Assembly: GCA_004802705.1 (NCBI GenBank)
Contig: SGPL01000146.1
Location: forward strand, 1-62,041
Reading direction: 5' to 3'
Origin: Bondarzewia mesenterica
Taxonomy: Eukaryota; Basidiomycota; Agaricomycetes; Russulales; Bondarzewiaceae
Length of the DNA: 62,041 bases
Both the position numbers and the translations under genes were made by a program. A model generated the notes under the pieces. The model did not search any database and had not been told where the DNA came from. It worked only from the letters and a program-made list of their open reading frames with translations. The number at the start of each line of letters is the position of its first letter. Position 1 is the first letter of the stretch. This document shows, one piece after another, positions 34,527 to 48,266 of this stretch.

Positions 34527-36686
34527 ATGGGTTTCCTCTCCAACGTTCCCTCTGACGAACGTATTGACGGTCTTGACGTCGGCCACGATCAGTACGTTTC
34601 GACAACCGTGTATGGTTCCGCTCTCGCGGCGTGTGAGATGCCTCGTTTCGAGATGGCTGAGGAGGAGATGCCTGCAAGGATCGCTGCGCGCTTCGTGCAC
34701 GACGAGCTCTTAATGGACGGCAACCCTTCATTGAACCTCGCCAGTTTCGTGACCACATACATGGAAGACGAGGCAGAACGTCTTATGCTCGAAAACTTGG
34801 TAAGCTATTTCTGGATCATACATATGTACACATGACCCGGCTATATTTGGCGCCAGATATTGTAGCATGTATGCTAGATAGCGATAAACCTAGGTGGTGA
34901 CGGCAACTTGTAATATGCTCATTCTGACCCTCTTTGTATTCCTAGTCCAAGAACTTCATCGACGTCGAAGAATATCCCGCGCTGGGGGAGATTGAAAGCC
35001 GCTGCGTGAACATGATCGCAAGGCTCTTCCATGCCCCGCTTGATTCTGCTCAGTCGGAAGCTCTTGGTGTAAGCACCATAGGTTCTAGCGAGGCCATCAT
35101 CCTCTCCGTCCTTGCCGCCAAACGGCGCTGGCAGAGTGAGTTCTCAATTCGTCTCTGCATAGCTCTCACATTCATGACCAATTCTTTCAGATATGCGTAA
35201 GGCTGCCGGAAAGCCTTACGACAAGCCTAACCTCGTTATGAACGCCGCGGTTCAGGTTTGTTGGGAAAAAGCAGCGCGTTACCTCGAAGTCGAGGAACGC
35301 TTCTGGTACTGTACCGAGGATCGCTACGTCATCGATCCAAAAGAGGCCGTTGACCTTGTAGACGAAAACACGATCATGGTTTGCGCTATTCTCGGCTCCA
35401 CCTACACAGGCGAGTACGAGGATGTGAAAGCTCTCAACGACCTCCTGCAAGAGAAAAATGAGAAGGAGGGCATGGATGTCTACATCCATGTGGATGCTGC
35501 CAGCGGTGGCTTCGTCGCGCCCTTCGTTAACCCTCAGCTCGTGTGGGACTTCAGAGTCCCTCTCGTTTGCTCCATCAATGTTTCTGGTCACAAATGTGAG
35601 TGGCAGTTGTCCTTTAATTATGAGTATTTTCTCATTATTTGATGATGCACAGATGGGTATGCCACATCTCATCAGACACGGGCTGATTGCATCTGACCAT
35701 CCCATAGCCTTGCTTATGCCGGTGTCGGGTGGGCCGTTTGGCGCTCAAAGGCTTTCCTTCCTGACGAAATCCTGTTTACGGTCAACTACCTGGGCTCACC
35801 TCAAGTTTCCTTCACCCTCAACTTCTCAAAATCTGCAGTCCAGGTCATCGGACAGTACTACCAACTTCTTCGCCTCGGTACGGTTCCCTCCATCTCTTTT
35901 TCTTCTGTCCAAATGAGATACTGATTTGACACAGGCAAATCTGGCTATCGTGCTATCATGACGAATCTGACGAAGACGGCGGATTTCCTGGCCGACATGG
36001 TGGCCGGGTTCGATGGAGGAAACAAGTTCGTCCTCATGAGCAAGAAAGGGGGAGAAGGTCTTCCTCTCGTTGCTTGGCGCTTGAAGAACAAGGAACATTA
36101 CGATGGTATGACAATCCATTTTTCAAAAATCGTGCCCGTTGATCAGTGTTTACCATTCGCAGAGTTTGCAATTGCGCGGCAATTGCGGTCGAGGGGATGG
36201 ATCGTTCCTGGTAGGTCACATTATCCCCTTTTTGTGATTTATCGCTCATACTCTTACTAGCATACACAATGGCGCCACACGCAGAAAAGCTCAAGCTCCT
36301 GCGCGTCGTCGTACGAGAAGATTTTAGTAGACATCGATGCGAGACGTTCATCCGCGATCTTACTGCTGTACGTCCATAGGCACCCCTTCTCGTGTCTAGG
36401 GACACTTGAACTGACACGTTCGCGGTCATTCTACAGGCCGTCAAGTCCCTGGATGAGATGCCAAAGGAAGTCGCGGACCACCTCGCCCAAGCTCACCTTC
36501 ACCGGTCACATTCGGCGGCGAATAATTCTCACAAGTGCGTGCTTTCCCCCCATCCCTACCCCTATCAATTCCTTTGAAAACGACGCATGTGAACACTGTG
36601 CTTACTTCCCATCGGATGATAGGCATCCGTATCACGACAAGCATTCCCTGGCCGGGAAACATGGCAAGACGCACGGCGTTTGCTAG
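34527..36686 (+). CDS. GAD1: glutamate decarboxylase
   Basis: PLP enzyme converting glutamate to GABA and CO2, first step of the GABA shunt, cytosolic. Conserved blocks: [138 protein letters not shown] and SINVSGHK spliced to [10 protein letters not shown]; the HK lysine is the PLP attachment site. Then [38 protein letters not shown] and [20 protein letters not shown], ending [10 protein letters not shown]. Length about 540 with the extended His/Lys C-terminus seen in fungal GADs. The start at 34527 has a strong context (CAACCATGG); an in-frame ATG at 34464 would add 21 residues. All exons join in frame. Confidence 0.95.
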
Positions 36687-37238
36687 AGGGACAGATAGGA
36701 CACAACATGGAAAGGTAAAGAAAGAAGGTACTCCTCAATGCGAGTGTAAGATACCCCATGACCTGCAATAGCGAATACGAAAATTTGTGTCTGAGCTTCC
36801 TTTCTGTGTGAAGCACACATTCGGGGCCACTGAAAACGGTCCCAGACCGTGGTACGTAGACATCTTTCTTCTCGTCTGTGTACAATGACATTTCTTGTGA
36901 GTCTACGAAGGCACACCGATCTGTTGATTTGCAGTCTTGTGTACAACTTGTGTGTAGTGTCTTTCTTTAAATTCTTAGGAACTGTAGCTTGCACGATAAG
37001 ACGGCGCGCATCGCTTGAGTAGACAACCATTAACCAATGTCCAGAAACGAGGTTCGCACCGCATATTGAGGATCCAAGGTGAATATACATCACCTAAGAT
37101 ATGTGAGCTTTGATTCGTGTACAATTACAAAAGAAAAATTCTATCGTTGCCAGATGCATTCACACTAAACTAACAGGAGATTTGGGACGATAGGGGAATG
37201 AAAAGAGAGGTTGCAGGGGTCAGGAAGAAAAATGGTCA
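36687..37238. other. convergent 3' spacer
   Basis: 3' ends of GAD and CDC48 face each other. Only short frames without motifs were found. No RNA gene or repeat was recognised. Confidence 0.45.
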
Positions 37239-40257
<3,019 letters not shown>

Positions 40258-40317
40258 GATGAAAGTTGTACAAAATTAGCCGGAAAGAGGGGTAGAAGAC
40301 GAGATGTAGAGGGAGTA

Positions 40318-40324
40318 CTTTATA
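40318..40324 (-). promoter_or_regulatory. CDC48: TATA-like element upstream of CDC48
   Basis: TATAAAG on the minus strand, about 60 bp before the CDC48 start codon, in ACTATAAAGTACTCC. Position and sequence fit a TATA box; function is inferred. Confidence 0.4.
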
Positions 40325-40539
40325 GTGGATGAGCAAGAGGACGCGCGGCCCTTCGCGGTCGCATAACGTCGTCACAGCGTGGGAATATCAAGTCTCACTC
40401 TCGGAGGTTCCAGAGACTTCCGGATCCGTGACATGGCCTTGTAAAGCATTTTGAAGGTTATATTCACGGCTTCGCAACTTGAGAGTGGTTCTACTTGTAG
40501 CACATTCGTATACACAGTATGGTGATTGGGTATTGATCA

Positions 40540-41477
40540 TTACATCTCATCACTCTCCAAGTCAAATTCCTCCTCAGGAAAATCGCCAACCTGCACTTTA
40601 TCCGGTTTGACAAAGACGCCATACTTTGGTCTGCACAAAAAGTATCGCTCTCCTTGAACACTGTCAAACCAACTCCTGAGCACAGATTATCTAGGAAAGA
40701 GCTGGTGACCTACGATCCGTCATTTTTTCCAAAGGGCTCGTCGTACTCGACGCCGACCCAGATCCCTCCGGTGGTGCCAAACTTGGTGGGTCCGACAAAG
40801 CGCACAGTGCCACGCTTGTGGAAGCCCTCCTCGGTCGACTCGACCTGGCATCGAGACCCTACCGATATGTTCACGATCGGGACGGAGGTCTGTGGAGGCT
40901 GGTCTTTTGGCGCAAATCGCCCAACTTTGTGACGTTGCTTATATGCCAAAACAGAGTCTGCTAATTATCAGTTGGCATCAAAATTGTTAGGGATACTGTT
41001 TACCTTGTCGTTGTGCATATTGCTCATCGCTAAGCTCAAACTTCTCTACCGCAGATACATCGGTCAATTGCCCCGTGAAGGTCACAGAAGGATTCGTGTC
41101 TTCTACCTGCGATGTAAGACAATCTTTCCCAGAATCATATCAACAAATCGAAAAAGAGCCTACTCTGAGTAGTTGGAAGTCGTGTATGTCGTAGAACCCA
41201 AGCGGTCTTTGATCGTCATCGAGGACACTTACAGGTTGGACATCGATGTCCGAGTTGAAGAGCGCGATTCTCTGGTTCTCGACAGGAATACCGGTGATCA
41301 GCTCGAGCTTTCCCTACAGCAGGAGACGACAGAAACATGAGAATGCAGCGAGAAAGAGCGTGCTATCAGAAATCATGACCACCCAACCTTGAGCTGACCG
41401 ATCGTCATGTGTGGGTCAAATCGACGTTCAGAGTGAGTGTCTGGTGAAGACACAAACACTGTCACAGTCTTCGACAT
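40540..41477 (-). CDS. TBCB: tubulin-folding cofactor B (CAP-Gly protein)
   Basis: Chaperone that works with cofactor E on alpha-tubulin (Alp11 in fission yeast). It starts [20 protein letters not shown] and has an N-terminal ubiquitin-like domain ([50 protein letters not shown]). A helical linker follows ([20 protein letters not shown]). The C-terminal CAP-Gly domain is [40 protein letters not shown], and the groove motif GKNDGS, then [19 protein letters not shown]. The extreme C-terminus, DLESDEM, matches the acidic Asp/Glu-Met end that cofactor B uses to bind cofactor E. About 240 residues, several introns. It lies in tandem 280 bp upstream of CDC48 and is divergent from DGAT2 with 249 bp between starts. 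Confidence 0.92.
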
Positions 41478-41726
41478 GAGATTGAAGTGCTGGATCTTAA
41501 CGGGGAGAGTTGCTTTGAGTCCGTGGCTGGCAGTCGAGGAGAAGGTAATTCACACCTGCCACATCCGGAAGGCGCATGATGTCACACCATCCAGTCAGCG
41601 ACATTGAAAGGCTCTCCGGCATCGGACCGTCCGGCATTGAACATGCAAGGCGGAAGCAAGCAAGCTTGTACTTACCACTACTAGATTGCTTTAGATACCC
41701 CCTGAACTTCAACTTGCTGCCACAAC

Positions 41727-43730
41727 ATGAATGCAAGGCCGACGCTTTCCTCGGCGTCGCGCAGCCTTTCTTCCTCGTCTCTCAAAGACCGTCTTTCTAA
41801 ACTGTCTGTGAAGCCATTGCGCCCGGTAAAGGCTTTACAGGCTCACGTCGAGTGAGTACACGCCGGACCCCCATTCCATTCATATGCCCACACCTATCCC
41901 ACGTTTTCCTACCATCGCATGCTTCTTTCTTCCATACAACAGACGATGCCATCGACGTCAATTGGTTCCGGTATGGCTTGCTAACTGGAACCCACTGTTT
42001 ACCGTGTCGCCACAGGTTTGTGCCTTCAAAGATCCCCAGTGCGCGCAGACTGCAGACGACAGTCGTGGCGATATGGTCGACGATGATTGTTACGACGACC
42101 TTTCTCTCTCTGATGTTGTGGTGCGTGTCTACGTCTCTAGTTGCTCTCCACAGATAGAATGCGGGGTAATTGACCTATGGTCGGTGTAGTTCGTTCCCGC
42201 CTCTCTGGCCGCTCCTTGCGGTCTATGCAATATGGATGCTTTACGTTGACAGTGGTCCCGAGAATGGCGGAAGATTGAGTACATGGTTCCGCTCTCTGTG
42301 GTTCTTCAAATACTTTGCGGAATATTACCCTGCATCGTGAGTGCATGTGGCAATTGACCTATCTTCTCGTTGACGGCTCATTCAGACCCTAATCGCGTTT
42401 TCCCGTTCTTATCTCTGAAGCTTTAAGAAAGTACGCATGTCCTATTGGATTTCTCATATATCTCAGTATCTGGTGCAAAGATTGGTATTAAATCGCCATG
42501 GCGTACGGCTTAGGAAATGGATCTACCACCAGATCGTCCTTATGTATTTGGATATCATCCTCACGGTAAAAAGTCATTGATTCACCAATTCTCGTTGGGA
42601 GCTAATTTATGTCTCCAGGTATTATTGGAATGTAAGCCTACAGCGTCGCATGTCCTTTTTCTGAATCTCATATCCGACAAGGGGTGCGATAGCCACATTT
42701 GCAACCGAAGGCACAGGCTTCTCTGAAGCATTTCCTGGCATTCAACCGCATCTCCTCACACTGGCGTCTAACTTCAGAATGCCCATTTACCGCGAAATAC
42801 TGCAACTGCTAGGCGTATGCTCGGTCAGCAAGAGGTCTTGCTCAAACATTCTCAAAGGTGGTTCGGGACAGGCGATTATCATTGTGGTCGGCGGCGCAGC
42901 CGAGAGTCTAAGTGCTCGTCCGGGTACTGCAGATCTAACTTTGAGAAGACGGTCAGTTGACTTCTTGAGTGTACACGCACATACATGTTTGATTTGTTCC
43001 ATCTCGTCGTTCTCGCCATTAAGACTGGGATTTATCAAAATTGCCATACAGCATGGGTGCGTTTTTGACTCTAAACGCTAGAGAATGACCTCTCATCTGA
43101 AATAATAGTGCCGACCTCGTTCCCGTGTTTTCCTTCGGTGAAAATGACGTGTGTCTTCATGAACTCAAAAAACCCTTTAGGCTTGCTGACTAGCCTATCA
43201 TGCTGCGCACTACAGATATATCAGCAAATGCCTAACGAGAAGGGGACGGTTGTCTACAAACTGCAGAAGAAATTCCAGAATATTTTCGGTTTCACCCTTC
43301 CACTTTTTCACGGTCGAGGGCTTTTGAACTGTACGAGGGCCACTCCGACTCTCCCCTTGCATCCAAGCGACGATTTTACTCATCAGTCTCGCCTGCCTCA
43401 TAGATAATCTCGGGCTCATGCCTTATCGACGTCGTATAGTCTCTGTCAGTGAGTAGCTGTTACACTTTCTGAGAGATTATGACCATAACTATGCATATAC
43501 GTTCCAGTCGGACGTCCTATTTCTGTCATAAAAACCGACAAACCGAGTCTGGAACAAATAACAGAAGTTCAAGAAGCGTATATAGAGGAACTGATGAGGT
43601 TCGTACTTTCTTCCTTTCTTTGGACCGCAGCCGGACGCTTCTACTCATCATTACAACATTTAGAATATGGAACACTTATAAAGATGAATTCGCTCGATCT
43701 CGACGAAGAGAGTTAAGCATCATCGCCTGA
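41727..43730 (+). CDS. DGA1: diacylglycerol O-acyltransferase type 2
   Basis: Makes triacylglycerol from diacylglycerol and acyl-CoA at the ER and lipid droplets. Start MNARPTLSSASRSLSSSSLK. Blocks: RRLQTTVVAIWSTMIVTTTF and PPLWPLLAVYAIWMLYVDSG (membrane hairpin), RLSTWFRSLWFFKYFAEYYP, DLPPDRPYVFGYHPHG (the HPHG catalytic motif), IIGMGAIATFATEGTGFSEA, FPGIQPHLLTLASNFRMPIY, VVGGAAESLSARPGTADLTL, RLGFIKIAIQHGADLVPVFS, YQQMPNEKGT and FGFTLPLFHGRGLLN. The end is RSRRRELSIIA. An exon of only 13 nt (42619-42631) encodes GIIG plus part of the Met codon, directly after HPHG. All joins examined keep frame. The second exon boundary near 41942 is the least certain join. Confidence 0.93.
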
Positions 43731-44904
43731 AACATGGGGGGCACCCTTCATGGAGTGCAGGATATGTCACTTGCCCTGCATCTGCTTCTCAATTTCTGCT
43801 TTTGCTATTGTTTTCGTGCCTCAAAATAATAGGCACCCACGATTATACCACACCTCGATACACGTGCGCAACTGTCTCCGCATACTCAAAACTTGTTGAT
43901 CTTTGTGACCTCCTTGTGCGCATCCACCATTGCACAGGGGCCATCTTTAGTGATCTTCGGCATCACCATTTTACCCGTATTCCAATATGGTTTATTTTCA
44001 TCATAGTTTCAGATCATACGTTGAACTGCTCGACACTGCAAGCCATTGATCTTTTTAGAATTTTGTGGACTTTCCAAACGATATTTTGCAGCACGTATTG
44101 GGTAGTCTGGTCGGATTCTGGGTCGCGATTCTCGTCCGGGTCTCGATAAATTCGTTTCAAAATGATGAACAGCTCATGGACCGCCTTACATCATGGGAAT
44201 GGAACTTATACACTGAGCGCCGAGAAGCCCTTGCCGCCCGGCGCTGTCAAAGACAGTATGCAGCAACATTGTTTATGAATTTATTTCACTCGCACAACAC
44301 ATATTTTCCCAGCCGAAAACCTGGAAACAATTAAGTGGGGGAGAAGAGAGCACCGTTGATCTCAAGAGTCGCCCCAAAAATTGAACAGAGACAGGTGATG
44401 GTAGTCTCCTTTGTCAAACACCCGAATTTATAACCTCGGCTTGCACTAATCCGCCCAAGGAGTCAAGATCAGGTAGGGAAGAATACACCGTTATGGCTCT
44501 GCGGAGTACACGTTTAGATATCGCGGAGTTAGACTGTCAAGTCACAATGGAACAAGAGGTCAGATGATAGATGGATTGAGACAGAACAATGTCAGGAAGT
44601 GAGATGATTTGGGATGCCCTGGCCGACAGATAGAACACACGCAGCGATTGACAACGTCTAAAAGAATTAGAGTATCTGTGCAGACCGTTGTAGCAGTTTC
44701 CCATTGCTTGATAAAGAAGGGAAGACAATGATTGCCAGCGAGAGTTTGGATCTTTGCGAACAACTCGTAGTATAGCGTGATTTGTCGGTAAATTGATCTT
44801 ATCGGATGAAAGCTCTTGAACTCTCTTGCTAATGTTTTCCGCAGGAATTTTGTACTTTGATACTTGCTAAGAAAAGGAGAAGTAAGTGATACCTATCTAA
44901 ACTA
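43731..44904. other. intergenic, no gene seen
   Basis: DNA beyond DGAT2 up to the inverted-repeat element. A plus-strand frame at 44065-44334 (89 codons) has no recognisable motif. No RNA gene was seen. Confidence 0.4.
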
Positions 44905-45411
44905 CTGTATGTTTACGACCTGACCGGATGGGGGTGTGACACCGGACAGAGTGAACCCAATCCGGATGAGCGGATGGGACCCACAGGACTGCGGACATCC
45001 GGCAGGACATCCGGATGCCTCCTGTGGACCGTCGAGAGGAACAGATTACAATCTGAGACTTGAATCCTGCAGCAACCTGCAGCAATTCGGGTGGAAAATT
45101 TCCGCACAGAAACCCTGCCTTACTGTACCTATACGGGGTATGTTCAAGCTCAAATCGGCTGTGGCATGTCTCCAGAGCATTCGTCATAACCTAACCATGT
45201 CGCAAGGCTTTGTTTTGAGCTGACAACCATTCTATAGACCATGAAGCGTTGTAGAAGGCGCCGCAGGCCCGAAAAAAGTGATTTTTCTAGGCTCTATAAA
45301 ATGGTATGTCCGATCCGGATGGGACCGGTGTGACCGCGGACAGGACACACGATTTCCAGCGGATGACCCCCTGCGGACGGCGGACCATCCGTTCAGGTCG
45401 TAAACATACAG
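44905..45411. mobile_element. 507-bp MITE-like element with TA target duplication
   Basis: The two ends are inverted copies: CTGTATGTTTACGACCTGA at the left is matched by its exact complement at the right, and the match continues one mismatch further into CGGATGG, 26 of 27 bases. The element is flanked by TA on each side (44903-44904 and 45412-45413), as expected for a TA target-site duplication of the Tc1/mariner or related type. Just inside the ends are clustered CCGGATG and GCGGAC motifs on the same strand in both arms. No transposase frame fits inside, so it would be non-autonomous. Superfamily assignment rests on the TA duplication alone. Confidence 0.75.
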
Positions 45412-45413
45412 TA

Positions 45414-46882
45414 TTTCAGAAAATCAGAAAACACCCCGAAATTATAATCTTGGTCATGTCTCTTCTCTTAGCGGACATCTCTCGGTTTGTCATGATCTCT
45501 ATCAGAAGCTTTACACCTGCAGCACGTATGCGTTAGAGTAAGGGCTATGATAAGGGGTCACATGAACTTACTATGGTTGTAGTCCACCGTGCAGGCTGTA
45601 TCATCTCGTGATATCCGCAGAATATCAACATACCATTGTCGGCCGCGTCCTTTTCGTATCAGCTTCGCAGTGTTGGACCAAATGACTCACTTCACAAAAC
45701 TCCTTCCAGAATTGACTGAAATCTCTTGCGTCTTTGTAAACATCTTTTGATAAATTGGAACCCTTCAGCGATGGCAGCAGCAGCATCAGCGACACTGGCA
45801 ACGGCGCTCGCAAAGTCTTTTGATCGTTATTGGCAGTTATTTGATCTGCCCCAGCAGCCTTGAGCTTGACCAGTTCACCGAGATGCTGCTGCAAGTCACT
45901 TTCTGCGGCGAGTACGATGGACATCGTGATAGCGCATGCGGCTCTTCAGGACTAATAAAGCACAAGTCACCAGCGAATACACGCCTCCGTGGTTTCGGAA
46001 AGATGATGGTACCGACCCTGAATTCTTCCAACATTCCGGGGCCATCAGTTCGGCCGGACTCCACCCGTGAAAACAAGATTCGAGGATGCTAAGCAGCGGT
46101 GCGATACTTATCATATGGTCAGGATGAGGCATGTGCGGCCTCACCAGACACTATTACATTCAAGTTCCGTGACATATTTTGACTCATCGGTGCCAAGATA
46201 GGTCTCGTTCCACGAGATTCTTAAGAAAGGTTTGATCTTGTCCTCAGAAGTCTGACCATGAGAACCCCCGTCACAAAGCGATATGTCAGACGCATGATGC
46301 GAAGTCATTCACCCCGGTATAACCTATAGGGTAGACAGGTGAGTATTGATTACGTCTCGCAAGGGCAATATATACAGTAAGCCCGGATAAAACAAATCCA
46401 ATGGTCATGATAATTAAATATCGGAATGCGCACGAAGCATGAGGCAGGAAACTCAATGTGCATTGCTGATAACATGGCACGCCAGCATAGTACATTCGTT
46501 GTGACCTATAGGAAAAGGAAATGAGTAGAATCGTGGAGCACAAAATGAACGCGCGAACGGTGAATGGAGAGATGAGATCTCGGGCAGGGCCAGCATTCAG
46601 TCCTCCGGTCGAGAGAACGAAATCGCCATCTAGCAGTGTTTAACTCATGAGCTAATCGGCCCTTCTGATGGAAGCCGCTTCTAAATATGATATAAATCTA
46701 GGATAACATTAATCACAACACATGGCAATGTTCGGACGTATAGTTTGGCAGCATAGTCCAATATGAGACGTCAAGATCAGCCTCGAATGGAACGATGGTG
46801 AAACCCATCCAGCGATGAGCATCATTATCCAGTCACTTGTTGAGAAGCAGATATCTCACCTCAAAATAAACCCACTTGACAA
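45414..46882. other. intergenic, possible gene remnants on minus strand
   Basis: Minus-strand frames at 45625-45924, 45837-46076 and 45896-46144 (for example EEFRVGTIIFPKPRRRVFAG) overlap one another and could be pieces of one eroded gene, but no family is recognised and no consistent splice path was found. The rest shows nothing. Confidence 0.3.
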
Positions 46883-48266
46883 TCAACAACCAATCTCAAC
46901 ACCATCGTAAGGTCCATCGTGGTCCGAACTGTCGCTGTCGAACAGATTTGGTTCAGCACCAACGATACACTCCGTCGAACTGTTGTCCTGGCCTGTCAAC
47001 TATTCAGTAATTGCGTTTTCCAGCAAGAGAGCCAGGATAGCGAGAACATACCGGGACATGAAACCCATTCATTGTCCTCCATGATGTGAACCTCCCCAGC
47101 AGGGTGGACATAACCGAAGAATCTCCCCGGAATAATCGGGACGGGGTCCTTCTTGTTATTGATGTGTGTGAGATGCAAATTTGCGTCGATGTAGTCCGCA
47201 AACGCCTGATTCCCGACCTTAAACAAGCTCATAGGGTCAGTCACGATATGACCGGGCAAAGAAAAGAAATTAGCTACGCGAGGAAGACCATAGAGGATGG
47301 TTGTAATGGTAACGGAAGACGGAAGATGGAGTTTGAGATAGACGGAGTCTATCAGGCTTATGGCCGCACCTGCATCCGAGTGTCGTTAATATAAGTTTAT
47401 AACGACCTCGCAAGGGGCTACTACAAATCAGACATACCGAGTGAATGACCAACGACAGTCACTGAGGCAGCGTTGTGTTCTGAAATTGTCTTCTGGACAG
47501 CAGCTAACATGTCTGGTGCTGCTCTGCGTCCGATCCGTCAAGACGGATGATGAATTCCAATGCACAGAAAATTGACTCACTTCGCCTGAGCCATGCCGAA
47601 TCCATTATGGACCGAGATAGAGGAGCTGATGCCGGGGAATAACGTCTATAAATGACCATAGTCAGTACTTCTCACGCATGTAAGGAAATACAAGTACAGT
47701 ATCCAGTGGTGTCATTAAGATATCACCATCTGTCAAGACCGGAAGGCTGGTTGACCAGGTATCAGTAAGCCGCATAGTATGCCATATACTTGTGAACAAT
47801 TTACATCTGGCTGGTGTCTGTGCCCTGATGTGCCACGATTACGGTGCTCTGAGCAGGATCCCACCCAACATACCCTGAAACTGAATGAATATTGCATTTC
47901 GGGAACAGGATATCAAGGAAGGGGTGCCCACAGAACTGAACTTTGTCCCCGTCACCGCCAGAGGCAGTAGGCTGGAAGCCTGCATTGGCATCGCAGTCGG
48001 CTAATTCATGGAGGGAACGATCAAGCTCCTGAACGATAACCACATGAGTTGAACACACCTCCACAAGTCCACGTCAGAGTTGTTGACGGGTCGCAGAAGG
48101 CCGCGCCTGCAAAGAACGTAAATGGTTTAAAGGCTGAGATCTGACTCTGCGGAAGAGAGATGATAGACGTCTGCCATCGCTTCGAGTGGAGGACGGCACC
48201 TTGCACTACGGTGTCGACGAGAAATGAGGTAGCGACAAATGCAACAGCAAGGGCACGAGCAGCCAT
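46883..48266 (-). CDS. secreted class 3 (Rhizomucor-type) lipase
   Basis: Alpha/beta-hydrolase that cleaves triacylglycerol or related esters outside the cell. The signal peptide is MAARALAVAFVATSFLVDTV. The lid/N-region has ISAFKPFTFFAGAAFCDP. A strand reads YVGWDPAQSTVIVAHQGTD, and the oxyanion and nucleophile region is AVQKTISEHNAASVTVVGHS followed by LG, giving the GHSLG serine motif. Next are IALIDSVYLKLHLPSSVTI and LYGLPRVGNQAFADYIDANL, the catalytic Asp in KKDPVPIIPGRFFGYVHPAG, and the His region GEVHIMEDNEWVSCPG. The end is DHDGPYDGVEIGC. About 300 residues and seven or so introns. The set of Cys suggests disulfides, fitting secretion. Start choice follows the signal peptide; an in-frame ATG at 48323 is less likely. 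Confidence 0.9.

Noticed and set aside
45625..46144. Overlapping minus-strand frames considered as one hypothetical protein
   Set aside because: The frames overlap in conflicting phases with no plausible splice sites between them and show no family motif.
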